64,000 bases of DNA from Rickettsiella endosymbiont of Dermanyssus gallinae (GCF_019285595.1 NZ_CP079094.1:1247001-1311000); one strand, 5' to 3'; numbered from the stretch's first letter, positions 17,701-25,860 are shown. Translations and numbers: made by a program. The notes: generated from the letters alone by a model not told the origin.

Positions 17701-20700
17701 CTTTCAATCGTTGCGACAGATGCCGCTTCACCGGCTAATACTAAACACCGCAACTTGGGTAATACGACTCCCTCTGGAATAATTTCCACTACTGAAGGGG
17801 TCAAGGTAGCGACCGAAATAGATTCGGTTTTCAATGCTTCTATTAACTCATAACCTACTAATTTAATATCTTTAGAAACTAAGCATAATTGAGCACCTGC
17901 CAACCAGGTTCCCAATATCTCCCAAAAAAAAGCGTCAAACGTCGGACGAGCAAACTGTAAAATGCGATCCTTAGAATGAATACCTAATAGTTCAATCTGG
18001 TTGTAAACCATATTGACAACGCCCCGTTGTTCAATCAGTACGCCCTTAGGCTCTCCTGTCGAACCAGACGTATAAATGATATAAAACACATCATCTGGAG
18101 AAGCTATAGTCATTAAGTCCGTTTTAGAAGGATGATCTTGCCAAGGTTCTTGATTTAAATCTATGCTGGGTACAATACTCCCTAATTTATTAGGTTGTCT
18201 CAACGTTATCTCTAGCTTGCTATATAAATCTCCCTGACTTATTAACATCGCGGGTTCACAATCATTGACAATAAACTGAACCCGCTCTTTAGGGTAATTT
18301 GGATCGATACAGACAGGGGTTGCTCCTGCTTTCCAAATAGCCAGCAAACTAACCAATAATTCAACGCTTCTGTCCAAATAAAGCCCAACAGTTTGTTTTC
18401 GATGCAAACCCAAGTCAATTAAATGACGCGCTAATTGATTTGCATGTTCATTCAATTGTTGATAGGTAATGACTTCTTTGCCTAAACTTATTGCAATGTT
18501 ATTAGGTTTTTTTTCAGCTTGCTGTTGAAATAATTCACATAATGACGAATCAACCGGGTAATCTTTACTGTAGGTACTCAGCCCAGCCGATAATTGGATA
18601 CATTCTTCTTTATCCAGCAACGATATTTTTGAAATGGGCAATGCCGGTGTGGCTACGATATTTTCTAATAATCTCTGAAATTGTCCAATAAGCCTTTCGA
18701 TTGTTGAACGCTGAAATAACTGGGTATTATATTCAAAAAGACCTTGCAACTGGTCGCCAACTTCTTGCATATATAAAGATAAATCCACTTTCGCGCTTTC
18801 AAAATCAGCCAACAATAAAGATTCATTATCGGATAATATACGCTTACAACTTAAACCCGCTAACTCTATAGGATCTACAGGATAATTTTGAAAAATAAAC
18901 ATGATATTATCGAGCTGGCTTTCTCCCACCCTTCGCGACTGATTTAAGGCAGAAACCAATTTTTCAAAAGGCAAGTCCTGGTGCTGGAAAGCTTTTAAAA
19001 TCATTTTTTTATTTAACTTTAAAAAATCCTCAAAACTAGGATCAAGACTTGTATCAGTACGTAACATTAAAATATTGATAAAAAATCCAATGACATGCTC
19101 AAGATTTGGAGAATGCCTGCCTGAAATCGGTGTACCAATGACAAGATCTTCTTGTCCCGTGTAACGCCCTATCAATAGTGAAAACGCGGAAAATAAAGAT
19201 GTAAACAGCGTGGTTTGATTAGCTTGTGAAAGATTTTTAATAGCCGCTACAGTTTCCGCTTTGATTGAAAAGGGGATTCGTGCCCCTTCATAGCTGTTTT
19301 GGTTAACATCATCTATTGAATAATCTAGCGGTAATTTTGTAGGAGAAAAGCCAGATAATTCTTCTAACCAATGACTAAGCAGGTTTTCTTGTTTAGCTTC
19401 ATCTAATAAATGCCGCTGCCACTGCGAAAAATCAATGTAATCCCAATATTTTACTGGTAAATTAATCAGTCTTTTTTCAATTAATGCCGAGTAAATTTCT
19501 GATAACTCATTACAAAAAATATGAAATGACCAGCCATCATGAATAATATGATGCATAGATAACATCAAAACATGACGATCCGTCGTATATTCCAACATTC
19601 TAACTCTTAATAAAGGTGCATTATTAAGCTGAAAAACCCGTTGAGCCTCCTCATGCGCTAATTTTTGTAAAAAAAGTTCAGATGAATCGCTGATTTCTTC
19701 CAAAGTAAAATCAAGCAACTCCGGTGTATAAGGCAAAACAGTTTGATAAGCCTGTCCTTCCTGCGTAATAAATGCTGTTCGTAAACTCTCATGTCGCTCT
19801 AATAAAATCAAAAATGACTGCTTTAAAGCTTCTTTGTTTAACTCACCTAAAAGTTCAAACGCAACAAACATATTATAAAGAGGATTATTTGGCTCCAATT
19901 GATCCATAAACCAAAGTCGTTGTTGCGCAAAGGAAAGTGGAAATAACTTATTTTCTCTGTCTCCAATTAAAGCCACCTCTTTAGGATAATCGATTTGTTC
20001 ACTTTGTTTACTTTCAATTAAAGTAGCAAGATCCATTATAGTACTAGTCAGTAGTTCATCTATTTTTATTTCTATCTCATAAATACTATAAATTTTAGCT
20101 ATTAATAGAGTAGCTTTTATTGAATCACCACCTAGTTGAGTAAAATTATCCGTACAACCGAGCCCTGAAATATTTAAAGTTTCTTCCCATAAATTTACCA
20201 ATTTTTTCTCAAGAGAAGTTTCAGGTGCTATAAAATTAGTATTAATGAAGTTTTTACGACGCGCTATTCTTAAACACGATTGAATTTGCTCTATTGTAGA
20301 AAACTCATTTGCGATCTTAAGGTAATCTATCGCATTTTCCTTTTTTTTCTGTTTTTCTACAGTGTGTACGGTTTTTTCTTTTTTATATTTAACAAAGTTT
20401 TGCGTTGTATCATATTTAACCAAGCAAGCTTTTTCTGTAGAGATGCTAAAATGAGTGACTGGATCTCCTTCGTTTAAAACAGGATCACAAACACTTGCTA
20501 AGAAATTTTTAGCGGGTTCATTTCTCTCTGTTGGTATAAAAGGAAACTTAATAGTTGATACATTATTTTTTTTAGCGATAAGGCCCAATTCATTAAGAAT
20601 ACGGTGCTCTGCTCCACGGCCTAACACTTCACAGCTTAATAAGAAATTTGATACTTCGAGAGAATTAGTTTTTATTTCAAAAATAATAACTCCCTTCAAA

Positions 20701-22028
20701 CCATAGTTTCTCTCATTATCTTTAATATGAACGATGACAACCTTCGAACTATTTAAAAGCTGTTGTAATTGCTTATCTGTAAATCTACCTGTCGTACAAT
20801 TGAACTGATTGGTTTTTCGCGTTAACTCAGCCGCTCTCTTTAGTTGGTCTACCTGGGAAGGATCCATTGTGAGTTCTAATAATTGAACTTCTAACTGCAA
20901 ATCATTAATAAATTGACTAAGAGAATTATAGGCTTTTGAAGCGGATAGCTTCACTTTTTGCTGATAGGATTTGGTACGTTGTGTATCTTCTATGCTTACA
21001 TTCAGTTTATCCAAAAACCAAATATGTTGTAATACATGCAAAATATTATCAGTATATTGAATAGTCAGCACTTCGGGCTGTAACTCGTTCATAAACTTAC
21101 ATTCACGACTATTATCGTCAATAAACAGAAAACTATTGAGTGATAAATTAAGTTCTTCTGCTATTTCAGCTATATTGAGCGCTTTTTCTTTCAAATTTAT
21201 TCGATGCGAGGTAATATGCTCACGCTTTAATAGCATATTCGGATGTTTATCAAACACTAACCAAACATCTGATTCTTTATTTTTGCTACACAAACAAATA
21301 AGTTTTCCTATTTGTTGCTGCTGGATAACAAAATGTTGTAACGCTTGTTGGGCGGCTGTTATCTTTAAATTCGTTACATCTTCTTCCTCACCACAGACCC
21401 CATCCCATAAAGTGTAATCACAATCCAACACGATAACTTTATTAGCTGCGTGCTTTATCGCATGAATTTTTCTAGCCAGCATAGCCGCCAGCGCATAAAA
21501 ATAATTTTCCGTATAAGGAATATGTCCTAATTTATCTGCATATGGATTATGGTAATCAGAAATTAGATAATAAGTATTAATCTCATCGTATGTAAGTAAA
21601 TCAACCCCTATTAATTGAGTAATTGCTTGTTGAAACACTACTTCTAATTCTTTAAACGTCTCTTTTAAAATGGGATTTTCATAAACAGTGGGACTAGGTT
21701 GGCATATTCCTATAATCAGATGGCCTTGCAATTCACTCGCCTGTACCTGAAGCGTTGATAAGAAATTATCAGCCATTTTTTTAACATGGCTAACTGCAAA
21801 TAACCCTTTATCTTCTCCAGATTCAGAAGGTAACCAATCTTCAAAACGAATCAAAATAATATTGGTATCTTGGTTCTGTCTAAATAAACTATCTGGATCA
21901 AGTAATTGTTGAAATATTTGTCTATAAGGAGAAATTTTTATTTCAGGAACTTCATTAATCAATTTTAAAAATAATTGTAAAGGTTCTGCAATAGGATCAG
22001 ACGTAAACGTGGATGTAATTGTTATCAT
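14784..22028 (-). CDS. Nonribosomal peptide synthetase FkbH-PCP-C-A-NMT-PCP-TE
   Basis: A 2414-residue single-module NRPS with an unusual start. Residues about 1-560 form an FkbH/HAD-like unit (VLDCDYTLWDG near 200, FLFIDDNSRE near 300) with the GNAT-like tail typical of FkbH proteins, which form glyceryl-S-ACP from 1,3-bisphosphoglycerate. Then come PCP (LGGDSIKA, about 633), condensation (HHIIHDGWS, about 826) and adenylation (TSGSTGEPKG, about 1319). An N-methyltransferase is inserted in the A domain (VLEIGCGAGLL, about 1686). PCP (NGGESLRA, about 2093) and thioesterase (GHSFGGTVA, about 2237) follow. Aligned by eye with GrsA, the pocket reads D-A-W-T-V-A-A-V-C, close to the Phe code. Expected product: an acylated N-methyl-Phe-like unit released by the TE. 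The substrate call is inference. Confidence 0.93.
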   Translation of the reverse strand: MITITSTFTSDPIAEPLQLFLKLINEVPEIKISPYRQIFQQLLDPDSLFRQNQDTNIILIRFEDWLPSESGEDKGLFAVSHVKKMADNFLSTLQVQASELQGHLIIGICQPSPTVYENPILKETFKELEVVFQQAITQLIGVDLLTYDEINTYYLISDYHNPYADKLGHIPYTENYFYALAAMLARKIHAIKHAANKVIVLDCDYTLWDGVCGEEEDVTNLKITAAQQALQHFVIQQQQIGKLICLCSKNKESDVWLVFDKHPNMLLKREHITSHRINLKEKALNIAEIAEELNLSLNSFLFIDDNSRECKFMNELQPEVLTIQYTDNILHVLQHIWFLDKLNVSIEDTQRTKSYQQKVKLSASKAYNSLSQFINDLQLEVQLLELTMDPSQVDQLKRAAELTRKTNQFNCTTGRFTDKQLQQLLNSSKVVIVHIKDNERNYGLKGVIIFEIKTNSLEVSNFLLSCEVLGRGAEHRILNELGLIAKKNNVSTIKFPFIPTERNEPAKNFLASVCDPVLNEGDPVTHFSISTEKACLVKYDTTQNFVKYKKEKTVHTVEKQKKKENAIDYLKIANEFSTIEQIQSCLRIARRKNFINTNFIAPETSLEKKLVNLWEETLNISGLGCTDNFTQLGGDSIKATLLIAKIYSIYEIEIKIDELLTSTIMDLATLIESKQSEQIDYPKEVALIGDRENKLFPLSFAQQRLWFMDQLEPNNPLYNMFVAFELLGELNKEALKQSFLILLERHESLRTAFITQEGQAYQTVLPYTPELLDFTLEEISDSSELFLQKLAHEEAQRVFQLNNAPLLRVRMLEYTTDRHVLMLSMHHIIHDGWSFHIFCNELSEIYSALIEKRLINLPVKYWDYIDFSQWQRHLLDEAKQENLLSHWLEELSGFSPTKLPLDYSIDDVNQNSYEGARIPFSIKAETVAAIKNLSQANQTTLFTSLFSAFSLLIGRYTGQEDLVIGTPISGRHSPNLEHVIGFFINILMLRTDTSLDPSFEDFLKLNKKMILKAFQHQDLPFEKLVSALNQSRRVGESQLDNIMFIFQNYPVDPIELAGLSCKRILSDNESLLLADFESAKVDLSLYMQEVGDQLQGLFEYNTQLFQRSTIERLIGQFQRLLENIVATPALPISKISLLDKEECIQLSAGLSTYSKDYPVDSSLCELFQQQAEKKPNNIAISLGKEVITYQQLNEHANQLARHLIDLGLHRKQTVGLYLDRSVELLVSLLAIWKAGATPVCIDPNYPKERVQFIVNDCEPAMLISQGDLYSKLEITLRQPNKLGSIVPSIDLNQEPWQDHPSKTDLMTIASPDDVFYIIYTSGSTGEPKGVLIEQRGVVNMVYNQIELLGIHSKDRILQFARPTFDAFFWEILGTWLAGAQLCLVSKDIKLVGYELIEALKTESISVATLTPSVVEIIPEGVVLPKLRCLVLAGEAASVATIERWSGHCQVINAYGPTETTVCASIEKVDLSSGKLGIGKPIANVEIYLLDANLEPIPIGSAGEMYIGGMGVARGYLKREALNQSSFLTISLNGQNKRLYKTGDMARWLSDGRLEYLGRVNDEQIKLRGFRIELDEIKRQILKHPAIANAVVRAYDQHLIAYLVTKPTHSLEKAVYLSHAEEQTQQWLKLYEELYQRLDATQPLNFNCLGWNSSYTREPFLEEEMQEWIDTTVERILSLKPKRVLEIGCGAGLLMTRIAPYCDFYRATDFSEAAIQYLEKVRLNLNLQEKVSLLQRAAGVFDDKEQSDYDVIIINSVVQYFPDIEHLIQVIEGSIVCMKPGGKLFIGDIRSLRHLEDFHRATLLSNTGAEKKLSERSVADKIKHEEELLIQDSFFEKFAQSHPLLECAITQIRRGRHINELTQFRYDAVLCKKGPQSVPMLRVSWTAWGEKFTTQETIQKTLLHESPSYLAIQGIPNVRLPLSKDKLSEITNSSAENPEILSGLAEELGYRAVINWSKHDPVHCFDIVFYRGEELVHIVEQDHFSDQLSNVENWSTYANQPQTIKLQQGILSDVKEKIKAILPDYMIPANWYFIEEMPLTSHGKIDDKFLRSLRLEKANYSFNPPTTETEKQLCLLWESCLNINNLGIDDNFFENGGESLRAVELISKINEAFNLDLPVKVIMDFPTIKALGTVIEKKQLGEKEVTSPSLISSVVTLKKGSNDELPLFLIHPVGGMVFCYKALIEQLNFNGACYALQDPSIGVKKLIFSSIKEMAASYIECIKHFQPKGPYKLAGHSFGGTVAIEIARQLIEMKEEVQFVALFDTWARASNKEKLHHQVKESLVKEYEATKRKEYSAKLFRVGPIIDLSFWIKLGADRMNLSLNYQVPKNLNFPIILFKAEESSDKTIGEQASLTNYWDKYSADLKIHSVYGNHESMLENPYVSQTAFLLDFYLRADSKLQQEHAQMTKRYGANY

Positions 22029-22303
22029 GACTAAAGTTTTTCAATTTAAAAGAGAAATGCTGTATTAGCATTTAATTATTATTTTTATCTCTAAAAAATC
22101 CGTAGAATACTATATTGAATTAAACCATTACTTTGGAGAGCATAACAAGTAGGTAGAGACTCACTAGGTTTTTCTTCACTAAATCTCGTCCCTTGATATA
22201 GGGAAAGGAATATAATGAAAAATTAATACAACAGCAACTAACTAATAGATGGCCCCTGTATTTCCTACTAACTCTATATAAAAAATAGCTCTCGAGCTAA
22301 CGG

Positions 22304-22888
22304 CTAAACCTCGCTGTTGACTTTGATCGGAATCAATCCCACAATATCGACCGAGTCTATGATTAACGGATTTTCAAAGGGTATAAAACAACTTAATGTC
22401 GTACCTTGCCCTACTTGGCTACTCGCTAAAATTTCCCCGCCCACATCATCAACAAATTGCTTTATAATACTCAAGCCTAAACCCTCCCCTTTATAAATAC
22501 TCTGGGAAGAAGGCGTTAAGCGTTTAAAGCGAGTAAATATATCTTTTAGCTCTTCCGGCGACATGCCAATACCCGTATCACTCACAGCAATTTCTATAAT
22601 ACTTTCGTGGTAATTGCTTCTGCTGAGCCGAACCGTTAATGTCACTTTTCCTTGTTCAGTAAATGTTAAAGCATTCGTTATTAACTCTAATATAATGCGT
22701 TGTACACGCACAGGGTCACCAATTAAATATAATGGAATAGCTTCGTCATAATTTAAAGTTAATGCGAGTTTTTTTGTATTAGCCAATGGTTTATTTAGTT
22801 CGATAACTAATTCTGTTAGACTTTTTAGCTCAATTAATATACTATCTAAGGAATCTTTTAATTTTGATTTATTGTTATTATTAGGCAT
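22304..22888 (-). CDS. Stand-alone histidine-kinase ATPase domain protein
   Basis: The 194-residue protein is a HATPase_c domain without PAS, HisKA, receiver or Hpt parts. It has LITNALTFTEQGK (N-box, about 88), VSDTGIGMSPEE (about 122) and GEGLGLSIIKQ (about 150). It is clearly related to the ATPase domains of the two hybrid kinases nearby (shared FTRFKRLTPS and YLIGDPVRVQRI segments), so it looks like a fragment of that family that became its own gene. Its ATG overlaps the end of the LuxR-type gene by 8 bases, so the two are translationally coupled. Without a phosphorylatable His it might bind or inhibit its partner, as anti-factors do, or be a relic. Confidence 0.85.
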   Translation of the reverse strand: MPNNNNKSKLKDSLDSILIELKSLTELVIELNKPLANTKKLALTLNYDEAIPLYLIGDPVRVQRIILELITNALTFTEQGKVTLTVRLSRSNYHESIIEIAVSDTGIGMSPEELKDIFTRFKRLTPSSQSIYKGEGLGLSIIKQFVDDVGGEILASSQVGQGTTLSCFIPFENPLIIDSVDIVGLIPIKVNSEV

Positions 22889-23399
22889 TGTCCATTTCCT
22901 CAGTTTTTATATTTTTCTGAATGAGTTGAGTTTTTTTATTCCGGAGCTCGATGATAAAATCAATGCTATCAACCATGAAAATTCCTACCTCGCTTGCTTT
23001 AAATACAGCATTAGGTATATCAATGGCATTTAATTTTTGGCAGGCTCTAGTACGGATTTTATGTACGGTATCTTCTTTTATTTTAAGTATGTTTGCGCAT
23101 TCTTTTATTCCCACACCCCAGGCTGCTAAAAGAAGGCAGCAAACCTCCTGTTCTGAAAGATCTCCTAAAAAAACATAACCTTTTAGGTTTTGGTGTAAAA
23201 GAAACAGTTTTTCTAATCGAAATTGCAATGATGATGGATGATTTATTCCTCTTTTAATAAGGGATAATTTAGTACGTTCGTTATTATAATAATCTTCATG
23301 TAAGAGCGTTCTACTCCAAGCTAATTCTCTTTTTTCACTGTAGGCCATATCAACTCCCATACATTTGGGAATTAGTGCTGAGATACGCATACATTCCAC
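22881..23399 (-). CDS. LuxR/GerE-type helix-turn-helix regulator
   Basis: The 172-residue protein has a central LuxR-type DNA-binding domain: LSEQEVCCLLLAAWGVGIKE at about 92-111, followed by CANILKIKEDTVHKIRTRAC. There is no receiver or autoinducer-binding domain, only about 90 N-terminal residues I cannot assign. The start at 23399 has AGAGG about 7 bases ahead; an internal ATG at 23345 is an alternative. The gene is coupled to a lone histidine-kinase ATPase domain and lies upstream, on the same strand, of the NRPS. Its leader contains a triple 15-bp repeat. A role in controlling the NRPS or the ATPase gene is plausible from position only. Confidence 0.8.
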   Translation of the reverse strand: MECMRISALIPKCMGVDMAYSEKRELAWSRTLLHEDYYNNERTKLSLIKRGINHPSSLQFRLEKLFLLHQNLKGYVFLGDLSEQEVCCLLLAAWGVGIKECANILKIKEDTVHKIRTRACQKLNAIDIPNAVFKASEVGIFMVDSIDFIIELRNKKTQLIQKNIKTEEMDNA

Positions 23400-23450
23400 A
23401 ACCTCTTTTTATTTTGGATGTGCTTATTATGAATAGATAAAAAATTAGAT

Positions 23451-23495
23451 GGAATTCATGAAACTGGAATTCATGAAACTGGAATTCATGAAACT
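23451..23495. repeat. Three perfect 15-bp tandem repeats
   Basis: The unit GGAATTCATGAAACT occurs three times without mismatch and is followed by GG. It lies 52-96 bases upstream of the LuxR-type start codon. Each unit contains the palindrome GAATTC. It may be a multi-site operator or a slippage-prone microsatellite. Confidence 0.9.
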
Positions 23496-23604
23496 GGATA
23501 TTGACATTTTTAAATTTGCTTCGATCGAGCGATCGAGATAAGCTACATGTGGTCATGAGGCTAACTCCTACTAGTATTAGGTTGTTATGCTAAGTGGCCA
23601 GACA

Positions 23605-23640
23605 GCGACAGCGACAGTGTTAGCGCATTGTCGCTGTCGC
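23605..23640. repeat. Perfect 12-bp inverted repeat (hairpin)
   Basis: The arms GCGACAGCGACA (23605-23616) and TGTCGCTGTCGC (23629-23640) are perfectly complementary around a 12-base loop. The stem is GC-rich against an AT-rich background, and each arm is itself built of repeated GCGACA units. No T-run follows in either direction, so a simple intrinsic terminator is unlikely. It could be a transcript-end or attenuation structure, or a protein site, between the LuxR-type gene's upstream region and the 23714 gene's 3' end. Confidence 0.85.
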
Positions 23641-23713
23641 CCCTAACGGGGTTGGTGGTTAGGAAACTCTAGGGATTTAAATAATCCCTCAGTATTTAAT
23701 TATCGGCATATAA

Positions 23714-24082
23714 TTACTTAACCTCCCCTTTTTCTATCTCGTCTATTACGGGGCGGAAGTGTTTTTGATAGCACTTATGTAATCGCTCTTTATAGGGCAT
23801 TAAGTCGGATGCCATTAGTTTTAACTCATCCAATCGTTGGGAATAAAAAAGTTGGTATAAATATTTAATATCGATTAATTTGATTGATCCGAACTCTTCT
23901 TTTTGAATCAGCCTACAAAGCATCTCATAAGATAAAAAGTAAGCATGGCAATCAAATAAAAGTTTAGTTGTAGCATGTTTAAGTCGGTATAAATGCTCAT
24001 TCAAATGTTTGATTTCAAATAGATAATCGCGAGCAGGTTGTTCTAAGCACCAAAATTGATTTACATTGACATTCATAGTCAT
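23714..24082 (-). CDS. Hypothetical protein, 122 residues
   Basis: I do not recognise this protein. It is rich in Leu, Lys, Tyr and His, predicted mostly helical, with no signal peptide or membrane segment (start MTMNVNVNQFWCLEQPARDY). It follows another small leftward gene by 81 bases; GGAG lies about 7 bases before its ATG. Together with the 24164 gene and the divergent ribbon-helix-helix gene it forms a small cassette of plasmid-like appearance. Function not assignable. Confidence 0.6.
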   Translation of the reverse strand: MTMNVNVNQFWCLEQPARDYLFEIKHLNEHLYRLKHATTKLLFDCHAYFLSYEMLCRLIQKEEFGSIKLIDIKYLYQLFYSQRLDELKLMASDLMPYKERLHKCYQKHFRPVIDEIEKGEVK

Positions 24083-24163
24083 GATGACTCCTTAACTCAT
24101 TTAAGGTTGTTTAGTGGTTTAAATGTTCCTAAAGATGTACAACCCTAGGATTGGTAAGGGTTA

Positions 24164-24505
24164 CTAAGCATGAGCCACCTCTGACTTAATGCGATTGATA
24201 ATGGCTTGATGGTTATGCAATTTCTCTTCTAATAACTGTTCTTCCAGGAAAAGCCTATTAAGGAGTTGTTTAACTTTTGATAGATAAAGTTCGTTAAGCT
24301 GTACAAATTTTTCTCGATCATAGAGAGGGATAAATTTTTTGGATTGCTTGCGCTCTTTGTCTAGTTGATGGGTTAACTTGCCGAGCTGTAACGTAATGAG
24401 TTTGGTTAGGATTTGAGTTTGCTTACTCAATTGGCAGGATCGATAGGTAAGTGCTTCTAACGATTGCTGAACACGGACGGATTGATTTAAACTGACGTTA
24501 GCCAT
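24164..24505 (-). CDS. Hypothetical coiled-coil protein, 113 residues
   Basis: This is an all-helical, Gln/Leu/Lys-rich protein with strong heptad character (KLITLQLGKLTHQL and LNELYLSKVKQLLNRLFL), so probably a coiled coil. There is no signal peptide. The start at 24505 is preceded by AGGAG about 6 bases away. It is transcribed divergently from the ribbon-helix-helix gene at 24695, sharing a 189-bp upstream region with a palindrome, and is followed by the unrelated 23714 gene. No known family recognised. Confidence 0.6.
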   Translation of the reverse strand: MANVSLNQSVRVQQSLEALTYRSCQLSKQTQILTKLITLQLGKLTHQLDKERKQSKKFIPLYDREKFVQLNELYLSKVKQLLNRLFLEEQLLEEKLHNHQAIINRIKSEVAHA

Positions 24506-24640
24506 AGTTTACTCCTAGTAAGTAGATTGTGGTTAGCTGGTAGTTGAGAGTGCGAATCTCGGCTACTAGCGCTTCTCTTTTTAATTACCTATATTTATGT
24601 TAGCTCTTAGCTAAATAAGAATACTTTATAAAGTTATGCT

Positions 24641-24678
24641 ATAATGTAAAAATTGTCAAGTGTAAATTTTTACATTAT
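24641..24678. promoter_or_regulatory. Palindromic operator over a -10-like box
   Basis: A perfect 14-bp inverted repeat, ATAATGTAAAAATT (24641-24654) and AATTTTTACATTAT (24665-24678), lies just ahead of the ribbon-helix-helix gene. A TATAAT hexamer (24640-24645) overlaps the left arm; no good -35 box is visible. The layout fits autoregulation by the downstream DNA-binding protein. The 189-bp gap also serves the divergent gene at 24505. Confidence 0.6.
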
Positions 24679-24694
24679 TATATTTAAGTAAGGG

Positions 24695-24874
24695 ATGAAT
24701 GTGACAAAACTTTCTAAAAGCCAAAAAAATCCGCTCACTCGAGTTGGGTTTATGCTATCCCAAGAAAAGCATAGAGAATTAAAAGTGATAGCTGCAGCCA
24801 AAGGATTAACCGTGAAAGAGGTTCTTAATAAGCTTATAGATGATTTCCTAGCTAAAGAAAAAAAGAAACCCTAA
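24695..24874 (+). CDS. Ribbon-helix-helix (CopG/ParG-like) DNA-binding protein
   Basis: A 59-residue protein (57 if the GTG at 24701 is used; AGGG at 24691-24694 is better spaced for that GTG). The region TRVGFMLSQEKHRELKVIAA then AKGLTVKEVLNKLIDDFLAK has the strand-helix-helix pattern of RHH repressors such as ParG, CopG and antitoxins. A basic N terminus and Lys-rich tail fit DNA binding. The 14-bp palindrome just upstream is a likely operator. It is followed after 56 bases by an Rpn-family nuclease gene in the same direction. No toxin partner is evident, so partition, repressor or orphan antitoxin roles remain open. Confidence 0.75.
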   Translation: MNVTKLSKSQKNPLTRVGFMLSQEKHRELKVIAAAKGLTVKEVLNKLIDDFLAKEKKKP

Positions 24875-24930
24875 TTTTCCTTTCTGTAGTAAAAACAATT
24901 GGTTAATTAAAAATAAGGGATAATAAAAAA

Positions 24931-25827
24931 ATGACCATTACGATCCACCAACCTTTTGATAAGCTCTTTAAAATATCTCTCACAGAAAAGAAAGTAGCTA
25001 TTTCCTATCTTAAAGCACGAGTACCAGCCGAAATCTATAAGCGTATTAATATAAATACATTAGAACTAACGGATAAGAGTTTTATTTTACCTAAGTTTCG
25101 TCAAATTCATTCAGATATTGTGTATCGCTGTCAATTTGATAACAAAGAAGGATATATTTTCTTTCTGTTAGAGGCAGAATCAACCGCCAATGAAGAATTA
25201 ATGGCATTTAGGTTATTGCAATATAGTATTGCGGCTATGGATCAACATATTCGCCAAGGCCACAAAAAATTACCGATTGTCTTACCGATTTGCCTTTATC
25301 ATGGTATAGAGTCGCCTTACCCACATCCCCTCGATGTCTATCAGTGCTTCGATACCCCTGATCTTGCTAAACAAGTTGCTTTTATGCCCTTTACGTTACT
25401 TGACCTAACGGTTCTTTCAGATGATGAGCTTGCTAAAGACGGCCTCGCTTTTTTAATGGAAATGCTTCTAAAGCATTCTCGGACAAGGAATTTTTTGACT
25501 ATTCTTAAACAGAGACGCGAAGCTATTAAAGGGATATTAAAGCAGTTAAATAAAGAATCTCGTCGGTTTATGGTAAAATATGTAATAAATGAGACCCAGG
25601 ATGAGAATGAGCCTGATGCCGTTGAGCAGCTTGTTCAAATTCTCACTACTGATCTACCAGAGGATAAAGAAATTATCATGACATTCGCACAACAACTAAA
25701 ACAGGAAGGCTTTGAGAAAGGTGTAAATTCTGTTACAAGAATTATGCAGTCCAAAGGGTTTGATGAAAGTACTATTGAAGAAATTCTGAAGCTTTCTAAA
25801 GAAGAGCTAGAACAAGAAAAGGTGTAA
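24931..25827 (+). CDS. Rpn/YhgA-family recombination-promoting nuclease
   Basis: This 298-residue protein of the PD-(D/E)XK superfamily belongs to the Rpn (formerly Transposase_31) group. It opens with the typical HQPFDKLFK, followed by IHSDIVYRC (the catalytic Asp region, about 70) and FFLLEAESTANEELMAFRLL (about 88-107). PICLYHG near 130 and a C-terminal tail QQLKQEGFEKGVNSVTRIM are also typical of Rpn proteins. The family makes DNA breaks that raise RecA-independent recombination and includes phage-defence members. The usual catalytic Q/K after the Glu appears as E-A-E here, so activity is uncertain. Such genes are often multicopy in Legionellales and Rickettsiales genomes. Confidence 0.88.
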   Translation: MTITIHQPFDKLFKISLTEKKVAISYLKARVPAEIYKRININTLELTDKSFILPKFRQIHSDIVYRCQFDNKEGYIFFLLEAESTANEELMAFRLLQYSIAAMDQHIRQGHKKLPIVLPICLYHGIESPYPHPLDVYQCFDTPDLAKQVAFMPFTLLDLTVLSDDELAKDGLAFLMEMLLKHSRTRNFLTILKQRREAIKGILKQLNKESRRFMVKYVINETQDENEPDAVEQLVQILTTDLPEDKEIIMTFAQQLKQEGFEKGVNSVTRIMQSKGFDESTIEEILKLSKEELEQEKV

Positions 25828-25860
25828 TTCTAACCTTATTAGAGCTTGTAAAAAGCATCT

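Larger units (their letters stand above)
23400..23713. other. 314-bp intergenic region with repeats
   Basis: No credible gene. It holds three tandem 15-bp repeats (23451-23495), a CGATCG-rich patch at 23520-23540 and a long perfect hairpin (23605-23640). It separates the LuxR-type gene from two small leftward genes and probably contains the LuxR promoter. I could not identify convincing -35/-10 boxes. Confidence 0.5.

Noticed and set aside
23451-23495. CRISPR array
   Set aside because: Units are 15 bp, directly adjacent without spacers, and no cas gene is present.
23350-23556. A 68-residue frame with FQFHEF repeats
   Set aside because: The repeat peptide is only the translated 15-bp tandem repeat, and the frame overlaps the LuxR-type start region.
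23605-23640. Intrinsic terminator
   Set aside because: The stem is strong but no T-run follows on either strand.
24541-24570. Possible tRNA-like stretch (GCGAATCTCGGC)
   Set aside because: No acceptor, D or anticodon stems can be drawn around it. I saw no credible tRNA or rRNA anywhere in the window.
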